From NCBI GenBank assembly GCA_015501585.1, contig JADNRY010000002.1:930001-994000 (forward strand): DNA of 64,000 bases, written 5' to 3'. Source of the stretch: Rhodocollybia butyracea. Lineage: Eukaryota; Basidiomycota; Agaricomycetes; Agaricales; Omphalotaceae. The translations under genes were made by a program, and so were the position numbers. A model generated the notes under the pieces. It was given only the letters and a program-made list of their open reading frames with translations. It was not told where the DNA came from and did not search any database. Shown one piece after another: positions 53,437 through 64,000 of the stretch (position 1 is its first letter; each line of letters starts with the position of its first letter).

Positions 53437-56277
53437 ATGGCGCGCGCAGCCAACAGCTCCCAGCCTCTCTACGATGATGACGACAGTGATCCTGGTACAG
53501 AGTCTGAAACTCCCAAACAGCGCACTGGAACACGGAAGCGGCTCAGTGAAGCTTACAATCCAGACCTTGACGCCAGCTTTGCTTCAGATTCAGGGATTCG
53601 AGCTCACAAATCGTCCGTTGACATCAATGACGATGCAGCGGAAAAGCGAAGACGTAGAAAGAGTACAAAAATTGCTGTCAACGAAAACGCTGTCGCCGGG
53701 CCTTCGTCTGAAGGTAATGATCTGGCGGACACTTCAAGAACAGCGAAACAAAAGCAGCAGCTTACTACTGTCGCGCCTCTGGTCCCACTAGTAAAAGAGC
53801 CTATAGACATCATGAGCTCAAAATTCGAAGAATGGATGAAACTTACAACTGACAATGTATGTCATTTTAATACGCTCTACACTACGATTCATTATTGTGT
53901 CATTAGAAAATCACGGCTACTAACTCTTGGGAGAACGCTCTCATCGATTATTTCCATGAAATGTCGCTACTCCGAAACACAGATGATAATACCATCAACT
54001 TTCAACGCGCTTCGTGTACGCTCGACGGTTGTGTCAAGATTTGGACCAGCCGTGTCGACAGTGTAGGCAGCGAAACGGCCAAACTCGTCTCCAACCTAGC
54101 ATCTGGTGGTAATATCGACGACGATGACGACGACGATGCAGGCTCGGATGATCCCGATAGAGAACTGAACAAGGAAAAGAAGAAGAGAGCTACGCGTCGC
54201 ACTACTCAACTTGTCGAGGCCGCGCAACTGAAGAATAAGAAACCCGATTTAGAATTTAGCATCGATCCTCTCTTCCGAAAAACCTGCGCGGATTTTGACG
54301 AGGGAGGTGCTCAGGGCCTACTCATGAACCACTTGAGTTTGGGTGTTGGTCAGGACGGAAATTTACGCGTCGTCTTTGATGCGAGTGATTCCATGAGTAA
54401 GGCTGAAGAAGAAGAGGGGAATTTTGAGGAGCCCGAAGATTTAATTGACCTGACCCAACTACGTGGTTTGTACCTCGTTTCTTTTATATGATTGTTTTCA
54501 TTGAACATTTTACTTACAGCTCAATTCTTTCCCGACCTTGACGCGCTTAAGAGTAAAGTCATTTCCCAGGAGCTCTCCGATTTCTGTTTTGCCCAAGACC
54601 CCTCGGCCACCGATGAAACTACCTTCTTCCAAGACAACACCATGGCAGACGACGATGGCGATGACGGCATAGATGCCTTTGCGGCGATGGCCGATGCCCC
54701 TGCTGGCGAAGATTTCTTTGCTGGTGATGATACGGGTGGTGACGATTACGGGGGAGGTATGGGCATGATGGACCAGGACGATTTCGGCGACGGCAATTCG
54801 AACGGGTCTGTTGGTCCACCAGGTGATGGCCAAGGTGGAGGTCCATTTGTTCCATTCGATCCTCGCAATGCCCCGAACCAAAGAGATCTGATGCTCGCGA
54901 TGAATGACGAGGACGGCGGAGGTATGATGGACTATTTCGACAAGAACTTTGCGCAAAATTGGGCTGGTCCCGAGCACTGGAAAATGAGGAAACCAGTCCG
55001 TCGAAGTGTGTTTTTGTTCTTTTCACCTGAAATACACTCACTCTCCAAGTAGGCGATGCCGATCCAGCTGCGAAAGCCACCAAGCCACGCAAGGAGAAGA
55101 AGGAGCCTAACCGGATTGACTTTCTTACCCCCCTCGATCCCAATAAATCATGGAAGACCGTCGCCGAGGAGCTGTTTGCCCCACCAGGTAAAGGTGCTTC
55201 AATTAATATGGCTGGAACGAGTGCCACTGCGAAAAAGCGCAAGACAAAGGACGAAAAGAAAAGGGATAACCATTGCCTTCCCGATGATATGCATTTCTCC
55301 AGTCGCCAGCTTGTTACACTGTTCTTAAAGCCCAAATTCTCAGTCAGTCCTGTTTTGGCTTCTTCAAATGAGACCGCTCTTTAACTTTTTTTATGATAGC
55401 TCAAGATGCGCGGCCAACGGGCGCCAGCTCCTACAAACGCGGAAGGCGAAGTTGATGAAAACTTTTGGGCGCAAGCCGCGGCTGATCAAGCTGCTGGCCG
55501 TAACGATGATGACATGGACGATAGTGCGTTTAAATTCCTTGGAAGATCATTCCAGTGTATTCATTGTGCTCAAAAGATGCCGCTGGTGATGCTATTCCAT
55601 TTAACACACAATTCTTTCACGACGACTATGATGATGGACCTGGTTTCGATGATGCTTACGACGGTGATGGTGGCGAAGGAAGTGGTCCTGTTGATCCAGG
55701 AGAACAGGATCTCCTTGCCGTTGCTCAGGGTCAAACGCGGAGAGTTAAACCCGAAGCTGTCAGGTTTTCGAAACGGGCCAAACGAGTTGACGTTAGGAAG
55801 CTGAAGGAGAACATTTGGAAAGGGTTGAACATTGACGAGCTTACCCCCAAGAAGAATGCTGAAGACATGGTCAGTCATGAAATAATCTTTCTACTCCTCT
55901 TTGATTCGAATGGTTTTTATCGCGACTAGGACGTTGATGATGATGATGATGATGTTCCTGAGCCTGTAAAGCCCAAGGAGGCTCGGCAGTTTACCTCCGT
56001 TATCTCTAATCTCCAAAAATCTTATCCTCGGGACAAGATGGAGGAGATTAGCACTAGCTTTTGCTTCATTTGTCTTCTTCATCTCGCCAACGAACAAGGC
56101 CTTAAACTCGAGAACAATGCAACCTCTTTGTTAGCTGGCGACTCTGTAGACATGAAAATTGGCAACATATGGGACCTCAAGGTAAAATTGCCTCAGTCCG
56201 TATTTACCTTGGTACTGGCTGACTATGCGTCTTATACTCAGGTCTATCGTGATCCCGAGGTTTCACAAACTGCATGA
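53437..56277 (+). CDS. BRN1: Condensin complex subunit 2 (kleisin, CAP-H)
   Basis: Kleisin that bridges the SMC2/SMC4 heads and holds the HEAT subunits for mitotic chromosome compaction. From 53437: MARAANSSQPLYDDDDSDPG, then APLVPLVKEPIDIMSSKFEE, WMKLTTDNKITATNSWENAL, YFHEMSLLRNTDDNTINFQR, ASCTLDGCVKIWTSRVDSVG. The family blocks KKPDLEFSIDPLFRKTCADF and GGAQGLLMNHLSLG follow. A long acidic/Gly-rich centre (FFAGDDTGGDDYGGGMGMMD) leads to KNFAQNWAGPEHWKMRKPVR and RIDFLTPLDPNKSWKT. The C-terminal winged helix ends FICLLHLANEQGLKLENNAT, MKIGNIWDLKVYRDPEVSQT. About 8 exons; a GAT repeat encodes a run of Asp near 55935. Confidence 0.95.
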
Positions 56278-57704
56278 TTCCTACAGACTAATGCACGCCG
56301 ACCACTTATGCTGCTCCTATCCCCCCATCTATGATCTATCAAATTATCTTCTCTCCTTGTATTGGTGCTCCGTACTCTTTTTTTTACATAACACATATAT
56401 TTTTATTCACCGAGGAAGATATATTAACTTATAAGAACCCTATGTTGAATGAATATGTTGTATTACTGGTAGTCAAGTATGTCCCTTTTATTTTTTAATT
56501 TGTTGTAGGTAGATTTGTCTCAAGTTTTTGTCGTTACTTGAGTATGTTGAAGAACCAACCTCATTAAAGAAGTTTACAATTATCGAAAAGTTTGCTGTTT
56601 CAACTTTCACAAAGCTAAGTTGACCGTACGTTAATAGACATTGTTGATCTTAAGCTAAGGCAGCCCATCGGTTGTAAGCGGGTATATGCGTGCAGATCGT
56701 TTGATCAGAGATCTGATCGTATCTCTCGTGGAAGCGTGGCGCAGCGCTCTGGCGTCTCTGGCGTTCGTGGGAGACACAAAGTCGCAAAGAGATCCTTCCG
56801 AATAGGTTTGGTTTGGCGACATTCGAATGATTCCCCTTAGCAGTAACATCCACGCCTATCGACTAATTAATCTTTTCGCTAATTGTCAAAGTTTTGAGTC
56901 GCATCTTTTTTGCGCCGTCCTTTGAATTGGAATCAATGGTTGAGTCTGACCGCACGGCTGTTGACTCTATCCGAACTTTCGAGTCGGGATTTCTAGGTCG
57001 GACATATGCTAAACTAACCATCCGAAGAGTGGAGTCGGGTTTTCTACATCGGACATGGGCTAAACACCAGCTCACACTCGATGGGAGGAAAAACATATGG
57101 TTTTCTCGGATTTTTCTACGCTGCGAAGAACCAATGTCAAAGTGAGCGCTCCGGTTGCTGCGATGGGCGACCCCTCATGTCGAGAGAGACCCGGGTCACC
57201 GTTCAGCAAGTGCTAGGCCCTAAAAGATATTGAAGTTTGGGGGTGATACACTATGCGCATTGAGCACATTTAATTAGAGACCGGTTGGAGATTTCGGAGT
57301 CTATCACAACTTTAGCTGCCCACGCACGGTGTTTTCGCATTCTAACTTTTGATAACATTGAACTCTACAAACAAGAAGGTCATTTGCGATACTGAATTAT
57401 TGCTACATACTTTACTGCTGATGATACATGTTGTGTGTAAAGGCACCCCATTTTTGAAACACCACAATGAGGACCTCAAGGCCCAATGGTAAGCTACAAT
57501 ACAAATTATGAGAAGAGCAATCGGCAAGAAACAACGACCAGAAAAAACGGAATGGTGTGAGAATTAGAAAAGTACCCCCAAAGACGGGATCGTACGGGAG
57601 AGTTATAAACAATGCTAGGATATGATGCATGAACAAAAGCGAGTTGGGAACAGAGATTAAGAACCAGTCAATGGCAATAAGTAGTGTCAACGGAAGGACG
57701 GAGA
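56278..57704. other. Intergenic region, about 1.4 kb
   Basis: No gene recognised. An imperfect direct repeat of about 34 bp (GAGTCGGGATTTCTAGGTCG.. at 56981 and GAGTCGGGTTTTCTACATCG.. at about 57032) is present, both ending in TAAAC. AT-rich 3' sequence follows BRN1. Several short open frames have no coding character. Confidence 0.4.
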
Positions 57705-59339
57705 CTACGCGACGAGGGGACGTGCGAGTCTGAGATGTGGCTGCCAGGAGCCCATGGAGACATGGTGCATGCTGACTAGGATAAGGTCTTCGAGATTGAT
57801 GCCTCTTGTTCCAGACGAGGCAACTCTCCAGCGAGAATCGTATTCATCCTCTAGAGAATGATTTTGGCGTTCCTGCTTGATGAATTAGTATCGCTGAGAA
57901 ACAAATTTAGGGAAACAGTCTTACCGATATAAATCTCAGAACACATTTTGCTACATTTTTAGCAAGTTTCGCCCTGGTAATCGGACCCGGAGGTGTCCGG
58001 AAATCTTTTGTGGGGATTTGGCGACTCCATGGGCGATAGCCTGGCCACTGAAAATGACGTTAATGGAAAACGTTTGCGGGAAAAAAAGGGCCTTACTTCG
58101 AGTCGAATTGAAACACTAGGTCCCCTTCCCTCGAACACCGTTTTTTCTCTGTCTAAGAGTCGCCTCACACGGGAATGGAGAGCATCAGAAAGGGATATGC
58201 CGCATTCACTGGGGTTTTCCATCCAGAAGTAGATGGGTTCATTGAGGTCGATTTCTTCAACATATCTACGCCTATCGCTGTTGGTATGAGGCTTATACAT
58301 TTTTTGAGGAATAAAAGGGCCAGCATTTGGCGAGTAAGGCATGCTAAGGGCATCCCTAAATAGTTGGATCTGTTCGCGATGGCTATACTGGCCAGCGTGA
58401 CTGGTGCTGTCTACCGGGCTCCTAGCCGCCTAAAATAAGATAATTTAGTTCGGCAAAGCGCAGAACCCTAGAATAGAGGACATACCTGACGAGGTTCTTC
58501 ATCCCCAGAGGAGCTATAGAAGCCATGGTCTACTGGCGGTGTGCCAGTGGGAGAAGAAGACAACGGTACAGAACCGTTACTGTACGGAGAGAGCATGAGC
58601 TCATTCGACCCAGGTGTAGATAATTGTGCGCTATTTGACCTGGTATATGGGTTGTTCGTTGTGTATGCGCGATACTGATAAGGCTCGGTAGGGAGGTAAT
58701 CTGAAGTGGTATAGGAAGAGGAAGAAGCATAAGATGCAGGGATAATATGTGTATCCACATGATTTGAACCCCAATGTTCTTGGAAATTCGAGGACGAATA
58801 AGGTGTAATTGTAGAATACGAGGTAGGGTTTGTAGGGGGATACGAAGAATTGCGCGTTGGATGCACATGCGAAGTGTATGCTACACCGGAGCTGGACCCT
58901 GCATAGGAAGTATTATAAGAAGACGCTGGAAGATGCGGCGCCGACCAAGTAGCAGCAGCGTTATTGTTGTAGGGGGTACTCTGGTAGCTCTCCGACGGTT
59001 GAATATAATTTATTTGCTGGTGAGCCGCGTAATTAATATTATAGTTCTCTAGAGGCTGCGGAAGCGAGTTAGTCTCTTAAAAATAAGAAAAGAAAATGTG
59101 TCATACTGGATAAGTGTTGTATTGAGGCATGGCCGAAGAGAACGTAGATTGAAGATTTGATTGAGGATACTGGGACCTGGTGTAGTTGGAAGGGTAAGAT
59201 GCTGTAGTAGTGGTAGTAGTATCCAACGATGAAGTAGTGGATAGGTCTTGTTCGTTTTGGGAAGTAGCGCTATAAGCAAGTTAGTTAAATACCGCAGTAG
59301 TATATAAAGGAATGCTTACTGCTCCGGTACTACCGACAT
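57705..59339 (-). CDS. Ser/Tyr/Asn-rich protein with conserved C-terminal block
   Basis: Function unknown. The first exon gives MSVVPEHATSQNEQDLSTTS, then TTTTTTASYPSNYTRSQYPQ. The next exon has LENYNINYAAHQQINYIQPS and a long Ser/Tyr/Thr/Asn-rich low-complexity stretch. A structured part follows: DSTSHAGQYSHREQIQLFRD, YVEEIDLNEPIYFWMENPSE, CGISLSDALHSRVRRLLDRE, SIRLEWPGYRPWSRQIPTKD and FRTPPGPITRAKLAKNVAKC, then RFIS. The WPGY.PWSRQIPT..FR..P.TRAKLA pattern recurs in basidiomycete proteins of unknown role. The last exon ends SWQPHLRLARPLVA, stop 57705. Intron borders keep the frame throughout. The low-complexity half is prion-like in composition; no DNA-binding domain is visible. Confidence 0.72.
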
Positions 59340-60264
59340 GCTGAGAAAGTCTAGCGAAAAGTAGATGCTAGGAACCAGTCTTATAACGTTTGCTTCACAG
59401 CCATCTTTGTGACTTTACATTTTACGCGTGCCTCGGTAACTCGCGGCGTGGGTATCAAAACCTGTGGAGTTTATTCTAACGTTAGATGATTTCGTTGTGA
59501 CAAAAAACACACACCAAATTAGGAACCTCGGAGGTTAAACGAGACGAACCGGAGTGGTCCTATCCGGATTATATCAAGGCGTCCACATCTGGAAATGGCG
59601 AACGCTGCGGCCACAGCTTTTGTCGGTGAATTTTTCATCTTTCTCCGCGATATGATGGGTCCTTCCGCCGGAGAAAGAGCCAACGATTCTAGAAATGTTT
59701 TAGTGCACCCAATGTAGGACATGGTCAAGAAGCAGTACAACTCGAGGCAAAAAGGTGTGGATATGAAAAACTGGGATAGGACGTCAGATGCGCCCATACA
59801 CAGCACCGTTTCTAGAACTCACTTGAGATACGGTGGAATATGAACTGTGGAAAGTTTCGGCTATGGCATGCGATGCTTATCAAAGAGTCGAAGAGGACAC
59901 ACAACGACCAGGAGGAGGTAACTAGAAGAGTTCATTTCGCAACTGAGTACTCAGCGGTGAGAATGCTCCCAAGCTCACATCAGAATTATGCCATTTTGGG
60001 GAGGCGCTTTCACGTGTTCGCGTATTCCTAGCCGTTTTCGACGGTGGTGGCAAGGGAAGAGTCCCAAGTCCTTCCTCACCGCTTGTAATGTTGCCTTAAA
60101 GAGCCCTTTTCTTCTTTATGTCGTGGCTAACAGCTGCTTTGATGCGTCAAAAAATGCCCCAAGTGCGTAACAACAATCTACGATAATGATATTCAAGTTG
60201 CTCCAAATCGAGGGTGAGGGACAACTTCAAAGACTAATCCGACTGTGTCGGTGGTGAGTTGTGC
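59340..60264. other. Intergenic region with weak coding-like stretches
   Basis: No confident gene. On the plus strand MANAAATAFVGEFFIFLRDM (from 59594) and, further on, KVSAMACDAYQRVEEDTQRP (about 59850-59920) look mildly coding, but stops and no workable splice sites lie between them. Possibly a decayed gene; the minus frame at 59519-59806 is its shadow. Confidence 0.3.
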
Positions 60265-60494
60265 TCAGAAGACACTCGTGGCCTCGTAGTACCATGAGGC
60301 CCAGCGACCCTACATGAGACACCATAAAACCATGCTCCCATCAGTAAATGATATCGATAAATACTTACAATAAGCGTCGATTTTGAAGCTTGGACCAATT
60401 CTCCCTCTCGTTTGCTCGACCCGGCACTATATTCACGCCAAGGAGATGACACTTGCTTTCTCCCTTGATTTTTCTTGACCGACGCTGCCGCACC
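60265..60494 (-). CDS. Possible small gene, 3' exons only
   Basis: Two exons join cleanly on the minus strand. 60494-60369 encodes GAAASVKKNQGRKQVSSPWR, EYSAGSSKREGELVQASKST and LI. A 59-nt intron (60368-60310, GTAAGT..TAG) leads to GRWASWYYEATSVF and a stop at 60265. A CTAAC branch site and CCAG acceptor stand just upstream of 60494, so a first exon should lie between 60500 and 60660, but I could not find a start in phase. Unknown family; it sits immediately downstream of the ataxin-10 stop. Confidence 0.35.
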
Positions 60495-60659
60495 CTGGAA
60501 TACTTGTTCACCCACGACAAGTTAGCAGGTGGGGAGCTACTCGCTGCTCAGGTGTCTCTCAACGAGGTCTACAGCGAGTCATTTTCCTTTCCTGGAATTC
60601 GTTTTATTTTCCTGTGGGTCAGGTTGACCTGCGCAACAAGGTAACGACTACTTTTTTTT

Positions 60660-62809
60660 TTATCGTACCAGATGTATTTCTGACTCGTCCCATTGACCCA
60701 TGGGCTTCAATTCCTCCACCACCGCCTGGTTCGCGGCATTGTCCTTTAATAAACTATGTAGAGCAAAAATTGCATCTTCCCGAAGGTCTAGCAGGATAAA
60801 GTTTCATTATATGCGTAATTGTCGAGCCTTGTTTCCACTTACTGGGGTTTCTCTCGTCAACGACGCATAGATTCATAACAACCTCAATTCCTCCACACTT
60901 CCGGAGGCGGTCTTGCACTGCTTGGTCTTCGTAACAAAGGATTCCTAAAAGACGTACCAAATCGCGTTTGAGAAAGTTGAAACCCGGAGTATCGAGAGCC
61001 GAAATTGAGCGTTGCGCTGGTGTCCCCTGTTCAACAGCTCTCCCCGAAGAAGACTTCCCGAAATTGATGCGTGGAAGAAATCGGTGCAATAGACGGAGAA
61101 GTCCTGTGATGTCAGATACGATAGGGATGAGAAAGTTCAGCCACAGTCACAATCTCTCACACACCTACGATACACTCGGTAAGGCTTATTCCTTCCACGT
61201 GTACTTGATGGAAGAAAGTAACGACGTCAAGTTCGTTTTTAGATGATGTAGAGCCGGAATTGGAAGATCCATGGTTGTTTTGAGCATCCAAAACGAGTTT
61301 TACAATACACTGTGTGACGAGAACCAGCGCTTCACAAACTTTGTGAAGGGAAACAAACTCTACGGGAATGTTTGATTCCAAGGGACTTGACGCGATGTCG
61401 GGAGCGAAATCTGAGGGACCGTCGTCACGATTGCTTCTCATTACTGTTTGAGCATGGAATGACAATGAAAAGAAAAGTTTCGGCATCATGAGAGATAGCC
61501 TCGAGTGTATTCTCATCAAACTGGTCCTTGTCCCAGAAGTAGCGGCGGGTGTAGATTGGAGATATGAATTCAATAGTTTGAGAAGTGTTGTTTGATGCGA
61601 AGTAACAATTTCCTCCGGTCTGTAAGATCCAGTTACGATCAATCGTCATGGGTAAATTAAGTATAGCAGCGAACTAACATTGCAAGTTTTGCGTAGAGAT
61701 CAGAAATGAAACCGGCTTCAATAATTTGGACGAAGATGGAGTATCTGTAAAGGTTTTATCAATCTATCTGTGGTCCGCCGGATGAAAAAATCTTGGTGTA
61801 CCCAGCGTCGAAAACTTTTGCACCAATAGCATTCGTAGCTTCATCCGCGTTGTACAGCTTTACCATGTTGTCTAGCAATGCCATACAAATGCGAGCGCCG
61901 GTTGCAGTTCGAGTCAACATTTTTCTGCTCAAGACGGAACGGTTGGATGCTATCAATTGTCCAAAGAAAAAATAGAGACGAACATCCTTGCCCTGCTTTC
62001 ATGTATGCAGCTGGAGATCAATGTGAGCACTGCTAAAAGTGTTCGAGTGTCCTGCGATGCAAGGAGGCGTCTAGCTTGAGCTGATCAGTTCACGGACAGT
62101 CATAACTGCGGTGTTGGTTGACCAACATTAACACAACTTGATCTTCTTGTAGATTCAGATATGTCTCCCATAAGCTCTCTATCAAAGTTTCGTTTCCTGT
62201 GGTAATATTGGAGAGCATTTGCGTCAGGATCCTGGCAGCCGAAGTTGCTGAGTATCAGACGCACATTAGTGAGGAGCAACCAACAGATGGACGCCTTTAC
62301 CTTCTTCGTCGTCCATGAACGTCATGGAAGTAAAATAGTGCAATAGACGGCGAACGATGGGCTCAAAAGTTTTACTATCGCCAACTGTCAATGTCGAACA
62401 CAATCTCTGAACAAACCCCCTGCTTACAATGCCTTGATCTGGTTCGCCGGCACATCCTTTACCAATTCCCCTGTAAACCTGGCTAAACTGAACAAGCGTT
62501 GCTTCTCCTTTTCCTTGATACTACTTTCTTCACCATCATCGGAGCTATCCGAGTCTCCATCCCAGAATGTCATCTCAGCATGTGCAGCGGCTCGCCACAG
62601 CTTTTGTATTTTGGTCCATACTATATCGCTTTCCCCCAATTGTTTTCTGGAAAATCGTCAGAAGAAGTTTGGTGCACGTTCGGGACTAAGAACCTGATTT
62701 CAATATCCTTTAGATCTTCGGTAGCAAGCGCATCAAGGTCTATAGCGTTGATATCGGCAAGGCGGGAGAGAAGCTGTGAGACGACGGCAGACATAGAAAA
62801 CCGAGGCAA
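60660..62809 (-). CDS. ATXN10: Ataxin-10 homologue (armadillo-like)
   Basis: Cytoplasmic armadillo-like protein; in yeasts (Ctr86) and animals linked to cytokinesis and signalling. The start at 62809 gives MPRFSMSAVVSQLLSRLADI; an inner ATG at 62794 is possible. An intron joins LDALATEDLKDIEIR to KQLGESDIVWTKIQKLWRAA, then AHAEMTFWDGDSDSSDDGEE and LARFTGELVKDVPANQIKAL. Middle exons carry helical repeats around 61150-62400. The diagnostic ataxin-10 C-terminal domain reads GFNFLKRDLVRLLGILCYED, QAVQDRLRKCGGIEVVMNLC, VVDERNPNLREDAIFALHSL and LKDNAANQAVVEELKP, stop at 60660. A complete multi-exon gene. Confidence 0.9.
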
Positions 62810-63254
62810 AGCTGAAAGTCTTGGAAGGTTCTTATATGCTCAGTGCTGGCAGTGACAGACATAGACTAGAAGGATTTCGTGAGCCGTGTCACGATTCTTC
62901 GCAAAGCACGTTGAACATTAACGTGAAATTGACGCTGATAGTGATACAGCTGTCATCGTCCGAGAGCTACGCTCATCTGCCAATTTCTCCGCGGCTCACC
63001 CAAAAGGTTCAAAGAAAACTCCGTGAATTTGTGCTTCTTCATTATCCAGCTGTTGGAATGGACGACGGCAGAATCGTAGAAACGAGGAAAAATCAAAGAA
63101 GCAGCTCAGCGTTGAGTTCATACTTGCGACCGGCGCTTAGCCTTCTGTCAAGTATTGGTCTAGTACGCTCGCGTCAGACAACCATCAAATTTTGGACTTC
63201 TACTGCATATCACTACCGCCCACGTCCTACTGAGTACTCTAACATATGATACAT
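62810..63254. other. Intergenic region between ataxin-10 homologue and Nudix gene
   Basis: No gene supported. The plus-strand open frame at 62821-63249 has no recognisable domain and overlaps the ataxin-10 promoter area. Confidence 0.4.
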
Positions 63255-64000
63255 TTAATCATATAGCTGCAGTTTCTTCATGAGTGAATACAGATACCAG
63301 CCTGTCAAACCCCAAACTTCAAAAGCTTCCTCTTTCCCTCCACCGATTTCCGAATCATTTTCTTCGGCGACATTGTTCCTTTCTGAAGGTTCGTCCGACT
63401 TGAGCAACAATCTCTCGGTTAGAACGAAATCAGATACTCCCACAGTGTAATACGGCTTATTTCCACGATACAGAGAAGCACGCAGACGTGTAGGAGAAGC
63501 TAAAGCTGAAAATGGGAGATGAAAGATAGCGTCGACTTCTGGGTGAGATATACTCTTTCGAAGGGCATTGATGTCACAAGATGGAATCGGTGTATCAAGA
63601 TTGTTTAATGTGCTAGGACCAGCATGCACAAAACCCTTCCATTACAAAAGTCAGCAGCGTTGTGAAGCAACATATAAATATATCGTACAACAAAAGGGTA
63701 TACGACCATATTTCCTCGCAGGTTAACCTCCGGCGGTCCAAATTGTCCAAGTATTTCTACGTTTTGTGGTAGGATACCAAGTTCTTCATGTGTCTCTCTC
63801 AGAGCAGCGTCTACAAGTGATGCATCGGTCTATAAAGCTAGTGATTCAGTCAAAACAACTGAAGATAAAGATAAAGAAAACTCACGGGATCAACGCGCCC
63901 ACCAGGAAAGCTGAAACAGAATAGGTTAACCGTGTAACCGTGCAATCTTCAATTTATTAGTCAAATCTAGGGCGTAATCTCACCTAACCTCGCCGGAGTG
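63255..64000 (-). CDS. PCD1: CoA-type Nudix hydrolase (partial, 5' end outside window)
   Basis: Probable coenzyme A diphosphatase, which hydrolyses CoA or oxidised CoA, usually peroxisomal. The visible exons read HSGEVSFPGGRVDP, spliced to TDASLVDAALRETHEELGIL. Together they contain the upstream NuCoA-type G-E-V-S-F-P-G-G and the Nudix box (GG..DP.D.S...AALRETHEELGI). PQNVEILGQFGPPEVNLRGN with MVVYPFV follows. The tail has EVDAIFHLPFSALASPTRLR, then YYTVGVSDFVLTERLL, and EEAFEVWGLTGWYLYSLMKK, where VWGLTG is the conserved CoA-Nudix end. The stop is at 63255. The N-terminus lies beyond base 64000. A PTS1-type tripeptide is not seen (ends LQLYD). Confidence 0.9.

Noticed and set aside
54510..55335. 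Minus-strand open frames of 155 and 238 codons in BRN1
   Set aside because: Shadows of the BRN1 exons; the plus-strand reading carries the conserved condensin motifs.
56640..56860. Possible tRNA gene (GTGGCGCAGCG-like word)
   Set aside because: The A-box-like word is not followed by a B box, and no cloverleaf could be drawn.
59519..59806. Minus-strand open frame of 95 codons
   Set aside because: Opposite to an equally open plus-strand stretch (MANAAATAF..). Neither can be extended into a gene with sensible splice sites.

Overview
The window is nuclear DNA of a filamentous basidiomycete, most likely a mushroom-forming Agaricomycete. The genes are dense and split by many short introns (about 45-75 nt, GT..AG, often with a visible CTAAC/CTGAC-type branch site). 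They include fungus-specific families (velvet regulator, ATG20-type sorting nexin, Thp3-type SAC3 protein, ARP9). I cannot name the genus. All coding calls were made by reading exons by eye, so distal exon edges are approximate.

Region 1 (1-12.5 kb) is repeat-rich and almost gene-free. It holds a decayed copia-type gag start, the C-terminal end of a non-LTR retrotransposon, an hAT-like MITE inside that retrotransposon, and two copies of an unusual element that is one long palindrome. One palindrome copy sits exactly at the edge of the hAT-like MITE. There is also a Harbinger-like MITE with TAA target duplications, clusters of GACAGT/ACTGTC motifs, and a short repeat with a CTAC tail. A truncated, nearly identical inverted copy of the Harbinger-like MITE lies at 20.9-21.3 kb.

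Region 2 (12.5-38.1 kb) is a housekeeping block: a small unknown gene, alanine-glyoxylate aminotransferase, BFR2/AATF, ATG20/SNX41, a PNKP-like kinase, a mitochondrial TPR protein divergent from TIM23, a velvet regulator, a CYSTM protein, the mitochondrial phosphate carrier, cytochrome c1, THP3/LENG8, a C2H2-like protein, and VMS1 divergent from phosphomannomutase SEC53. Four mitochondrial genes fall within 8.4 kb (22.7-31.1 kb).

Region 3 (38.1-49.4 kb) is a tandem duplication of an FAD/NADPH monooxygenase gene next to the DNA polymerase delta catalytic gene (POL3). A short POL3 relic between the two monooxygenase copies shows that the duplicated unit once ran into the polymerase gene.

Region 4 (49.4-64 kb) carries ARP9, RPL30 divergent from condensin subunit BRN1, a Ser/Tyr-rich protein with a conserved C-terminal block, a possible very small gene, an ataxin-10 homologue, and a CoA-type Nudix hydrolase cut by the window end. 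CACGTG boxes recur close upstream of several starts, and an ACGCGT box lies upstream of POL3.
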